From: Agelas oroides
Lineage: Eukaryota > Porifera > Demospongiae > Agelasida > Agelasidae
NCBI GenBank assembly: GCA_949130485.1
Contig: OX422183.1
Span: 12,002,543 to 12,066,542, forward strand
Reading direction: 5' to 3'
Length of the DNA: 64,000 nt
The first letter of the stretch is position 1, and each line of letters opens with the position of its first letter. Position numbers and translations under genes: made by a program. Below are positions 1 through 9,539 of the stretch, in pieces. The notes under the pieces are model-generated. The model was not told where the DNA came from and did no database searches. It saw only the letters and a list, made by a program, of their open reading frames with translations.

Positions 1-130
1 TTATGGGCTACTCTGGTTACATGTACGTGAAGTTCTTTAGACTCTCCATCCTGGGGCAACAGGCCTGTGTTGGAGTGGCATGTGTATTCTAAAAGTTGGT
101 TAAAGATATTGGTAACGTTTGCATCTCCAC
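1..130 (-). repeat. Interspersed repeat, inverted partial copy of 3,840-3,990
   Basis: Read on the minus strand this stretch matches 3,840-3,990, sharing for example CAACAGGCCTGTGTTGGAGT against the complement of the later copy. It is cut by the left edge of the window. Further similarity to the 2.9-4.2 kb repeats continues near 215-265 (TTGCCAAG followed by GAGGTCAAA). No coding potential is evident. Confidence 0.6.
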
Positions 131-274
131 AACCAGGTTACTGAGGTTTCACTCACTTGATAAATACCTGTCATCTACATTTTGGTCATTTTTACCGTAG
201 TACAAGCACCCAACCTTGTGAGACAAATGCTAATGGTTAGCTGGGCACCTTGCCAAGTTCGTTGAGGTCAAAAT

Positions 275-660
275 TAGTCACGCAAGCCCGACCCACTTCC
301 GCAAGAGAGGGGAAGGGTCTGGTGAACTGCGTATACAAGCCGTATCCCACCGGAATGCAATTAGTTGGATGACATAACCAGATTTCAAATAATGCACTTT
401 TGAATTACCTGTTGCGGAGTAAGCACACTCCCCGAGAAGTAAAGTCGAAGTGTTTTTACAGCTTCTGCAGTAGCGGAAAAGATGCCCTAGCTCATGTCAA
501 GACAGCTATTGCTACTCAAACAGTGATGTAATGCATCATGTGGCAAAATACTGCAATCTGATTGTACCGCACTGTACAGTGCGGCGGGACACGGCTTGTA
601 TACGCTGTTTACCAGACCCTCTCTCTTCTCTAGCGGAAGTGGGTCGGGCCTGCGAGACTA
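275..660. mobile_element. TAG...CTA inverted-repeat element, 386 bp, copy 1
   Basis: The terminal inverted repeats read TAGTCACGCAAGCCCGACCC on the left and, on the complement of the right end, TAGTCTCGCAGGCCCGACCC. The element lies between perfect 9-bp direct repeats GGTCAAAAT (266-274 and 661-669). It carries no recognisable open reading frame, so it is non-autonomous. A second copy in the same orientation closes the window at 63,595-63,974, with the interior (CCCACCGGAATGCAATTA, GTCGAAGTGTTTTTACAGC) aligned throughout. Nine-base target duplications are typical of Mutator-like transposases; that assignment is inference. Confidence 0.85.
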
Positions 661-1543
661 GGTCAAAATGCACTGCAGCACTCAAACTTGCCAGACAAAA
701 TCCAGTATGAAAAAGACTGGGTTCTAGCCACCAACTGTGCTGATGAAAACACTCAGCCACTGCCTGGAAACAACTTACTGTCCTGACTGATAAATGTACG
801 TTCTAAACAAACTACACTGTCAAAGTGTACATGATGATACACTGAAGGGTTGAGAACTTGTACTATGGTAAGTATCTCCCCATCCAGCCTGGATAGTTAC
901 TTGTATGCATAGAAAACGTACCAATACAGGGCCACTAGAAGAAAGTTGAGGAGTATGAGGCTGTTGGGTAAAATGCATGGGGAAAACTGACTTTTAGACC
1001 TACATTTTAGCAGTCAGGAAATGCTTGTTGAACTTAAAACAGGTAGCTACACTGCAAGATAGGTACTTCAAACCTGAAGGTTCCCATGTACTGTTTTATA
1101 TGATCACAACTATATACAGCTAATCTACCTGAATTTAGTCCGGGAACCATAAGATGCGCATAAATCGCACAAAGTTGGGCAAGTCGGCTGGAAAAAAATC
1201 TGCCATGGTCTGACCAGCCATACCAGTTCCAGTGCCTACATATAACTTTAAGTCTGCTAGCCTTGTTCTCAGGCCACCCTCAGATTTACAGATGTCAGAT
1301 CAAAGTTCCATTCAGAAACCTGTACTATACCATTGAGTAAATCATTTTTATGCAGAAATGGTATTTCCTTGCGAAATTTTGCCATCATAAATAGGATTAT
1401 CTAGTTCACTTAGTATTTCCAACTTGTTGGAAATTATGAAAAACGTGCATGTATTCTTGATCAAGGCAGCAACAAATAGTCTTATGTCGAGCCATCCAGG
1501 CCTCCCAATGAAAAATTTCTGGTGGATTGATTCAAATTCCTAA

Positions 1544-1811
1544 AGACTTAAAAAACATTAAAAATGTAAAAAGATGTAGGGATGGCATGCCAAAAAGTAT
1601 GCAAACAAGGTAGGGATGATATAATAGTGAAGGTAAATTTACAAAGCCTCATCCCTGCATCGTTTTCACACTAGTTTGCAACTGTAGTGTAAAAAGATGT
1701 AGGGATAGGACTTTGTAAATACCTTCACTATTATATCATCCCTACCTTGTTTGCATACTTTTTGGCATGCCATCCCTACATCTTTTTACATTTTTAATGT
1801 TTTTTAAGTCT
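1544..1811. mobile_element. Foldback MITE, 268 bp
   Basis: The two halves are inverted copies of each other. The left arm begins AGACTTAAAAAACATTAAAA and contains GATGTAGGGATGGCATGCC; the right arm is its complement and ends TTTTTAAGTCT. The same arms recur at 29.06-29.19 kb and 29.75-29.89 kb around a longer centre. Similarity to the outer flank of that second copy continues past 1,811 (TGTTTCTGTACTTTTTTATC), so the original unit is wider than the visible hairpin. No target duplication was found. Confidence 0.75.
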
Positions 1812-2221
1812 TGTTTCTGTACTTTTTTATCATAATCTCAGTTACAGTTAGACCTGGCTAAGCATCATGAAGACTATTATTCAAGTGTAACCACAGCCTA
1901 AGAACTTGAAGCAGCATCGACAGATTAGTAGACAAGTGGTTCCAAACATGTAATATGACAGCTGGAATCCGATGTAGAGCCAACCACTCTCCATACCAGA
2001 TTTTTAGCCCTTTGTGAAGCAGATTTCCTGATCACATGACAACTGACCAGCACAGAAATCTGTACCCACAGAGCAGCTTTACTAAAGCTATGAGTATATT
2101 TTAGTGTAGCTGTAAGTAAGCAACTTAATGCAGCGCCTTACCTACGTGGTGTCCTTGAACCGTTCCCACTACTACGGGAAGAGACCATCTGTGCTTACTG
2201 GTCAACGCGGCACGTGTGCAC

Positions 2222-2718
2222 TAACCTCGCTCCCAGACCAATGACCGTGGTCTTTGGTCTGGGAACGAAACTGCGTTTGCGCATGCGCACAAGATTAGAA
2301 AATGGCGTCCTACGCAACGGATAGCAGCTGGGCTGTGCTGTGAGCAGCTTGTGAAAGTTGAACTGGAGCTACGGAGAAGCTAGGGATCAGGGGCACTTTG
2401 GGCTGAGGTATGGATCATTTTCGTGCTACAACCACGGTGAGTACCTAAGCCATTCTCGAGATATTTTGGTTGACGAAACAAAGAAAGAATACGAAAAATG
2501 GCACTTTTGCTACCGCACACTTTTGTGTTTAACTGTCTTCCGCGTGGCTTTTTGCCATTTATATGAGTCTTGCTGATCACAAAGGTACTCAAAGAGGAAG
2601 CCTGGGCGCTTAAATAAGCTTTTAGCACATTTGTGGTGAAGTTATATGGCTTTTGCTTAAGTATTGCATATATTGCGCGTCGGCGCCATCCCTACATAGA
2701 GAGTCTACCGACTCTCCG
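2222..2718 (+). repeat. About 0.5-kb interspersed repeat, copy 1
   Basis: This stretch matches the minus strand of 27,214-27,737 almost end to end. Both copies start with a small hairpin built from CCCAGACCAATGACC and GGTCTGGGAACGA, and end in a short palindrome AGAGAGTC-x-GACTCTC next to GGCGCCATCCCTACAT. A GTGAGTAC splice-donor-like site is kept in both. The unit may be a non-autonomous transposon or a duplicated gene 5' end. No protein family was recognised in the open frames. Confidence 0.65.
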
Positions 2719-2889
2719 ATAGTCAAGAAAGCATGTCTAGCAAAACAGGAATGGAGCACTGATGCATACAGTTCCCTATTTGATTATACACTCTTTGATT
2801 TTCGATATTCCAGTTGGAAAGCATCCTAATGACTAACATTTAATCAAACCACCAAGAGGTCAGACATTGTGGAGAAGCACTGGAGACTG

Positions 2890-3140
2890 ACATCACTACT
2901 TGTAGGCCTGTCGCCCCAGCATGGAGTCGAACTTCAGTAGCTATGTGTACATATACCAGAGTAGGCTATAATTTATGCAACCCACATGGACTACTGCTGA
3001 GTTTTACGTCAACTTATGAATTCTGATGCATTGGCACACTTGTAAATCTCTACTGAATACCTTAGGAAGAGCTGTAGAACAGTTGGCTGGGTGCCTTGCT
3101 AAGCAAGCAAAAGTCAGCAGTCGATGTCAAAGTACAACAG
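2890..3140 (+). repeat. Direct repeat, first copy (with 3,920-4,165)
   Basis: The run from CCTGTCGCCCCAG through AGCTGTAGAACAGTTGG to AAAGTACAAC is repeated with roughly 85-90% identity at 3,920-4,165. The second copy also carries an extra CATGTAGCTAC insertion. An inverted fragment of the same unit starts the window. Confidence 0.65.
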
Positions 3141-3339
3141 CCATCCAAATACATAGTCTTGCGCGCGCGAGACTTCCAGCCGCGCCGCGAAGTTGTCTTA
3201 TGAATATTTAATAAGATGATGTCAAAGCGGGTGTATCCCGGTCCCCTTTTCACGGTGGTGAGACAAGGTCACGCCCATAGCTCCACCCACCGGATGCGGC
3301 ATTCGGCCTGTACCTAACAGGAACCAATTTTTTTTGCGC

Positions 3340-3650
3340 ACGTATAACGCACAGCGTTCTAGGGGGGTCTGGGGGCATAAATTTAGCCCATTTGAGAGTG
3401 CTTCTGAGGCCGTCGGAGACCACCATAACCACGCAAATTTATGGCAACTGGACTGTAACTAAGGCGATTCATCGTATGGTCAGGCGTTTCTCGGAGCCCC
3501 CCTCCCTTCGGAATCAGCCTTTGTATGTGAGACACTGCCACAGAACTGTCCGACGGAGCTGCAGATTCGAGTGTTTTATGTTTGCAGGACATGAAGCAGT
3601 GATTCATATAGAGATGTGCACTGTGTCGGAGTAGCTGTACCGGGGCGCGC
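3340..3650 (+). repeat. hAT-like interspersed repeat, copy holding an empty insertion site
   Basis: This region is colinear with 14,050-14,465: AGGGGGGTCTGG, GAGAGTG-TTCTGAGGCCGTC, GGCGATTC-TCGTATG, GAATCAGCCTT and CACTGCCACAGAACTGTC all occur in order. The later copy is split by a 123-bp palindromic element exactly at CCTTAGTAT. Here the corresponding CCTTTGTAT is uninterrupted. The probable right terminus of the family (CTGGATCCACCCCTGG) appears at 4,388-4,403, separated by other repeats. Confidence 0.65.
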
Positions 3651-3760
3651 GTATTTTTTTTTTGGACGCACTTTCGACTTAGTCTCTGGACAGCAATGCA
3701 TATGCGCATGCGCAGTGCCACACCCTCTGTGTACTTGGACCTTTGAGAAGGGCGTGTTCG

Positions 3761-3850
3761 GTTCTAATACAGAAGCAGACAAGTATAAATCACACTGAAG
3801 TCAAAACTTGGACGGCAGACAAGTATAAATCACATTAAAGTCAAAACTTG
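3761..3850 (+). repeat. Two-copy 45-bp tandem repeat
   Basis: The segment GCAGACAAGTATAAATCACA followed by CTGAAGTCAAAACTTG is repeated immediately, with small changes. Confidence 0.7.
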
Positions 3851-3919
3851 AACAAGATACTTGTTATCAATCTCTTCAACCAAACTTTTGTAATATACAT
3901 GCCACTCCAAGACAGACCT

Positions 3920-4165
3920 GTTGCCCCAGGATGAAGAGTCTCAAGAACTTCAGTAGCTATGTGTACATGCATGTAGCTACCAGAGTAGGCCATAGTTTTT
4001 GCAACTCACATGGATTTGTGCTGAGTTTTATGTCAACTTATGAGTTCTGATGCGTTGGTACACTTGTGAATCTCTACTGAATACCTTAGGAAGAGCTGTA
4101 GAACAGTTGAGTGGATGCCTTGCCAAGCAAAGTAAAAGTCAGCAGTCGAGGTCAAAGTACAACAT
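3920..4165 (+). repeat. Direct repeat, second copy of 2,890-3,140
   Basis: Colinear with the first copy, including GAGTTTTATGTCAACTTATGA and AATCTCTACTGAATACCTTA. Just downstream, 4,255-4,335 matches the complement of 8,405-8,490, a part of the 8.3-8.5 kb MITE. Confidence 0.65.
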
Positions 4166-5689
4166 TCATGCAACGCCAGCGCGAAGGGTTAAAATGTATT
4201 ATGAATATTTAATAAGATGACGTAACCGTTTCAACCCGGGTGTAGCCTTGCCCTTATTTCGCATCAGCACTCGCTTCCTTTGAGACCTGCCGCCTCAACT
4301 CTGTCATCATCACCTTCCAAGCAATGACACGCCCACCATAGATTTGCCGCGGTATATAGCGTTTGATGGGCCCCCCATGCCCCCTCCTGGATCCACCCCT
4401 GGTAATGAAGCTTTCAGTGGTCCTCTTTTAAGTTATGGGGGCCTTGAGTTAACAAGTCATGCTTGGAAGCCATTTTCTTTCCACTTGAGTGAAAAAAAAA
4501 AGAAGCTTTCTTTCCCATCATTTTTGAGCAACACAAGACATGGAACAGGACCCATGTGTTATGAAGACTACATAATTATATACAAACATGTATACATGTT
4601 TATCATTTATGAATATTTGTAAGCTACGGATACTTTCCATTCCCTTATTTCCCTGTATGTTTTTACGCAATAGGTATGTCTCCAATGAAAACTCACTCAT
4701 CTACAAGCATTCAGGCACCTCCCAATGTCCATCTCTCCCAGAAGAGTCCAATCCATTGAAGAAACCTCAGGACTTTCAATTTCAATCACCAACAACACCG
4801 CATAGTCCATCTCGGTCACTCCAGGAAGATGACCACCCAGTGAAGCTGCCCCAGGACTATCTTCAACCAACACCGTCACTATCAACACTTCCTAGTCCAG
4901 CTCAGTCACCTCCGGCAGATTGTGATCCTCAGAAGCCGTTCAAGGGTCATCTTGATCAACTGCTGTCTCCCCCAACACTTATGGTCCAGCTCAGTCGCCC
5001 ATGGCAGCTCAGGACCCATGCACTAAGCCATCCCTGGACCAAATGTTGTCACCCCCAACACCTCGCGCTGCGGCTCAGTTTCCCATGGCAGTTCAACAAA
5101 TTCCCAAGAGAAGGTTCCGTACAAGGTCAAGGGGAGAGATGCCACCATTCACAAAAAGAACTGACATTTTTTTAGTTTTCTGTAATCACTTCCGTTGTGA
5201 CATTGTAAATGCGAGAATTTGATACTTACTTTCTCCATTACGTATGTTGCGTGAACTGCAAAGTCGGAGTGCAGTCCATGCACATGAATTTGATTACCTC
5301 AGACTGCATAGTTGTACTGTATTTGTCAAATTCCCAGTAATCTCCTATCTGTGTCAAGGGGATGTGATTACAGGGTCTGCCCCTCTATAGGGGAAATTGA
5401 TGTTTTAGTTAGTCAAATCCCACCTTGCCTCACTATAGCCCGATTTGGGGTGGGTGGGGGTGGGGCATGGGGCATAACATTGATAGATGCGTAAATTTCT
5501 GGCTTGCCCAAGTGACTTCCTGCATGGCCAACTCTCTTGCCTCTCATTCCTTGGGGGTTCTCGTCGCTCATCTGCTGCCCATTACAGTAGTCGCTAAGTT
5601 GACCCTACTCCATGTGGTGACGTCACACTGGCTCCTTACGCATGCGCTCAACTGCATGCACTCAACTGCAGGCTATTGGTAGGAAAGGG

Positions 5690-5950
5690 ATCTTCTGGCA
5701 ACACGTGCTGTGGAGGAGAACATCAAGAAAGCACGGAGAGCCTTCTTCCATTACGGAAGTATTGGTGTGTTCCAGGGAGATCTTAGTCCTTTGTCTTGCC
5801 GCTCTGTGTTGGAGACGTGTCATGCCCATCCTCCTGTATGGAAGTGAGAATTGGATTCTGACTGAGGGCCTGGGGCTAAGTTGGAAGCTTTTCAGGCAGA
5901 GCTGGTGAAAAGAATCCTACAACAAACAACCAGCGCACTGTCCGGTCTAA
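5690..5950 (+). pseudogene. LINE reverse-transcriptase fragment (plus strand)
   Basis: Conceptual translation with frame changes gives a stretch containing KARRAFFHYGSIGVFQGDLS, then VMPILLYGSENWILTEG, then LVKRILQQTTSALSGLST. The LYGSENW block is typical of the region after the polymerase core in animal LINEs. It matches the 12.4-12.5 kb part of the larger LINE (LLFGSENWILT) and the minus-strand copy near 45.2 kb (GSKNWIL). Only this segment of the element is present. It abuts an oppositely oriented fragment at about 5,950. Confidence 0.65.
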
Positions 5951-6950
5951 GTACTGATGGAATGGAATGAATGTCGATGTTGCCCACCAGGAGCACAAGA
6001 CAAGTACAAAACAGGTTCTAAAATATCAATGAGGAACATACAGTTTTCTAAATTTAGGTAAAAAGGCAGTTCTCTGAGTTTCTCCATTAGATCCTTCACT
6101 GTCCAGTTTTGCTCCAGGTTAAGGTCAGGCTTGTGGTATTCCATGATGTGTTCCAAAACTGTTGTTCCAAACTCAGAGTTCTCACACAGTGGTCAAGGAT
6201 ACCGTCCTCTTCCATGGTGGCTCATGACTCGGCTCAATTTCTGCAACCCAGCTGTATACTTTTCCCCAAAACTGAGACAGGTGTCCCACAATTTGCTCCA
6301 GCCAATGTCCTTCGCCACTTCAGCAATAAGCAGGGCCTAAAATAGGGGGGTAACACTGCCCATTTGTGCAGTGATTAAGCTAGATTGGGCAGTGATAAAA
6401 TCTAAGTTGGGCAGTGTTAAAAATTAATGAGTAAGTATATTCAACCAATATCCCATTATCCTCCACATGAAAGAATAAAAACATTTCTGATAAAAAGAAA
6501 AGATACTGAAATGACGGTCCCAAGTTTAGTCGAATTATCATGTGGTTGTTGTCATTTAAACCTGAAATGTAACGAAGCGTTTCCATGCGGGAACTTCGGG
6601 AAGCACTATTGGGCCGTGTTAAAAAATAGATATTTTAGGCCCTGGCAATAAGGGGAGACTTCTCCACACACTGTATCTGTTTGTCATTCTTCCTGATTTT
6701 CTCCTTCATTCCTCTATGTTCAACTGCCTCTCCCCTCAAAATATTCTCGGTGTATCTGGTCATCATCTTCTCCTCCAATTCTTCGCACTCTTTTACTAGA
6801 GATAGAGAGGAGATCTCATCGCAGAAGGACTCCCTTACTTGCACACTAAGACCGTACATGACCCTCTCTGCCAATCACCTGCCTCAGAAAACCTTCACTT
6901 CATTGCTGGTACCTCCAAAGCTGTGAGCGCTGCCGTGTTGGAGAAGTGTC
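5947..6950 (-). pseudogene. LINE ORF2 C-terminal fragment (minus strand), split by a MITE
   Basis: Reading from high to low coordinates, the minus strand encodes broken pieces: SLVKECEELEEKMMTRYTEN, then SPLIARA, then GWSKLWDTCLSFGEKY, then LSRVMSHHGRGRYP, and finally an open 69-residue end with EHIMEYHKPDLN. The same order (ELE block, WTKLWDMVLDHG block, Cys/His end) occurs at the 3' end of the 9.5-13 kb LINE, so this is its C-terminal region. The frame is interrupted between about 6,645 and 6,330 by a hAT-like MITE with its own target duplication. The fragment is dead. Confidence 0.6.
6331..6644. mobile_element. hAT-like MITE, 314 bp
   Basis: The termini are CAGGGCCTAAAATA and its complement TATTTTAGGCCCTG. 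They are flanked by a perfect 8-bp target duplication GCAATAAG (6,323-6,330 and 6,645-6,652). The CAGGG terminus and 8-bp duplication are the hallmark of the hAT superfamily. Short internal motifs TTGGGCAGTG repeat near the left end. The insertion interrupts an older LINE fragment, so it is the younger event. Confidence 0.9.
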
Positions 6951-7289
6951 TGGGCCACTTGAGTGGCTTGTTGGCTAAATGGTAAGGGTTGGGGTTAGGG
7001 CTGGGGCCAGGGAATGCACTAGCTGTACTTTTTTTCCCTCTGGTTTATAAGTGTGGTAAACCTGGCTGCGCGCGACGAGTTACTAAGTAGATGACGTAAC
7101 CGCATAGAGTTGGGTCAACTCCCTTGCCCACCTAGTACCCGCGACAAATTTAGAAGTGCGCATGCGTAGATTTGCAGTGTGAGAGTGTCTCAGTTGAGTG
7201 TTATTGCCGCGCGCCTTAGCGTGAGGCACATAATCGTGCGGGCGCGGCGGGCGCTTATGGGGCCTTAGTCTGATCCTGTGGGGTAGGTA

Positions 7290-7976
7290 CAAAACCTGGA
7301 CTCTGGACTCTGGACTGGACTATGGAACTGGACTATGGACTGGATTATGGACTCGATTTTGGACTTGATTTTGGACTGAACAGCATTATGTACGAACTAA
7401 CCTCGTGTTTCGGAACTTTCCAGGCCTTTCCACAGTCCAGTTTTTGATTGCTTCCATTTGTGTGCCAAAGGCTTATACATTTTTTCAGTGTATATGGCAG
7501 CGTTAAGGCCTAGACAATGCATATAGGTAATTGAGCTAGAGGCCAAGTAATCTCGCAAGCCATACCCTTGCGAAGAGCGGGCTTGCAAGACTAGAGGCTG
7601 AGGTGGTGTATAGTGAGCATATCTGCTCAGGCAAGATGCTCTTACTACTGAGCCACTGGACCCGCGGCAGAGGAGCAGAAGCAAGCCTTGTAACAGGCAG
7701 GCAAGAAATTCAGCTAGCTGTCTAAAGCTTATGTTAGGTATTATAAGCTTACAACTCCTTGCCAACAAGCTGGGCTGGAAGGCTGTAAGAACAGAGTGAT
7801 GGCTTAAACCAACCAGCCAGTCTTGCTAATAGCTGCAAACATATCCGCTTTTTTTTTTACTGTTAGGACAATCTTCTACTCATTGGGCAATCCAGCATTC
7901 TTAAAACAGCAGCTCTAGAACACTATTTACTGTCCAACTGAGTCCAAAATCGAGTCCATAATCCAGTCCATTTTCT
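7290..7976. mobile_element. Possible element with subterminal GGACT-rich inverted repeats
   Basis: An array of TGGACTGGA- and TGGACTCGATTTT-type repeats at about 7,290-7,380 faces its complement (GAGTCCAAAATCGAGTCCAT, AATCCAGTCCA) at 7,938-7,975. The arrangement resembles the better defined element at 44,153-45,012, whose ends carry the same CTGGACTGGATT motif. The outer boundaries and target duplication are not clear here. Confidence 0.4.
7548..7593. mobile_element. 46-bp TAG...CTA mini-element
   Basis: The sequence starts TAATCTCGCAAGCC and ends GGGCTTGCAAGACTA, an imperfect hairpin with the same terminal sequence as the 380-bp elements at the window edges. Flanking 9-mers are GAGGCCAAG and GAGGCTGAG (7 of 9 identical, both differences transitions). 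Next to it, the complement of 7,620-7,660 holds a tRNA A-box-like TGGCTCAGTAGTAAGAGC, perhaps part of a SINE. Confidence 0.55.
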
Positions 7977-8286
7977 AGCTGCCCCAACTTCACCAGCCTT
8001 GGAATTACAATGCCTCACGTGAGCTTAATTAAGTATCGCATCGAACTTGCCAGCAACCAACCAAGCATCGATACTGTAAGTATCGGTATCGGTATCGGTG
8101 GTATCGATAATTCTGGTATCGTATCGCCCGTCTCTAGTATGTGCTAAGTCAGCATATTATACATGCCTTACGGGGTCACTCTAAAAGTAGGAACGGGAAA
8201 TGGGAAATAAGAAATAAGGTATAAAGCTGTTGTAGCTACATTCCCTCCTCCACCAAGTGCATGCAACTATAGTTCACACACAGTAA

Positions 8287-8510
8287 GGCCAGGCAAACTA
8301 GATTTATTGTTTCGCATCAGTCACTTGCTCGAATTGCGTGCGGGCGGGCGGTCATTATTCATTATTCATTATTCATTATTAGACTCGCGACGCTATATAT
8401 GGCCATTAAAAGTGGGCGTGTCATTGCTTGTAAGGCGATAATGATAGTTGAGGCGGCAGGTCTCCGACGAAGCGGCGCTGATGCGAAACAATAAATCTAG
8501 TTTGCCTGGC
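8287..8510. mobile_element. MITE with 35-bp terminal inverted repeats
   Basis: The left end GCCAGGCAAACTAGATTTAT followed by TGTTTCGCATCAG is repeated in inverted form as CTGATGCGAAACAATAAATC followed by TAGTTTGCCTGGC. A possible 4-bp duplication GTAA flanks it (8,283-8,286 and 8,511-8,514). A CATTATT microsatellite lies inside at 8,352-8,380. A fragment of the interior is found inverted at 4,255-4,335. Confidence 0.7.
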
Positions 8511-8699
8511 GTAATTATATTCTCCACAGAGCCAGTGTGTGTATCCACTGAAGAATGACTGCAAACAGGCACTTTGTGAACTTGTTGTATTATCAATTTT
8601 GGATAATACATACTGTTGTAAATAATAGTCCTAGGCTAGTGCTTGTGTGTATGGCCAGGGTTTTCAGAAGGGGTGTCTGATGTATACATGGTAGCATGG

Positions 8700-9400
8700 A
8701 TGACTAGGGGGGTCTGGGGGCATGCTACCCTAGAAATTTTTTTCCAAATTAGATGCTCTGAGATTGCTTTTTAGTCGCAGCGGCGTAATTCGCGCGTTCC
8801 GCGCCTGACCTCCATGAACAAATGGGGTGCATAGCTGCAACCAAACTCGTTTGTACGTCAATGCCAGCGAAGCTAGTGGACCACTTACAAACGGTAGAAC
8901 ACTTAAAATGTACACCTGCCTAGGCTGGACGGTGTATAAAAGCTTTTGAGGCCAAAAGGGGGTTCAATTCCCCTACGACTGAAGTATACGAGTTTACATA
9001 TAGTTTACTTACCCTCCGGCACGTGCCCCTCTTGGTGCACTTGAGCTCACGATACGATGGAAGACTTCGACGACTCGGACGCCAGGCCAGAGAACGCCTC
9101 CAGAGGTACAGAAGACGTTTAAGTGATGAAAAAAGACAGTACGACAGTGAAAAGAGAAGACTTGCGCGCCAGCAGCAAAGCGATTCACTTCCGTCCCTCG
9201 CTGACGGCCCGTGATAGGCAGAGAACAGCACGGCATCGTAGTCGGGAGACTACACAACAACTTCCCACGTCCTCTGCGTGAGGTTTTGTTGTTACTGTGC
9301 TTGGGAAGCTGTCCTGTAACCGCGTATCTGTATCTGTATCTGTGGAAATGGGCTATTCCATTAAATAGGCGTACACTCCCTACGGAAGAGTAATTTTCAG
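8700..9400. other. Unassigned stretch, no supported gene
   Basis: AGGGGGGTCTGGGGGCATGC at 8,707-8,726 is a fragment of the hAT-like repeat seen at 3.3 and 14.05 kb. An Arg-rich open frame at 9,023-9,214 (plus) has no recognised domain, splice context or homologue in the window. A second reading starting MEDFDDSDARPEN near 9,056 is equally possible. I make no gene call here. Confidence 0.4.
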
Positions 9401-9539
9401 CTCCCCCCTAGGACAGCAAATGAGCAGCATAACCCCCCTATGTCACAATCAAAGCAGGCTATTCAACCCCACTAGAAACAATTGAAATGGGAATTTTTAC
9501 CCCCTGGACACGATTATTTTAATCCCCTGGGACTTACTT

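Noticed and set aside
4588-5175. 195-codon Pro/Ser-rich open frame
   Set aside because: No recognised domain, no clear start, and low-complexity composition in a repeat-rich area. It could be a decayed exon but I cannot support it as a gene.
9023-9214. Arg-rich open frame
   Set aside because: Composition is protein-like but there is no domain, homologue in the window, or exon boundary; alternative frames are just as open.
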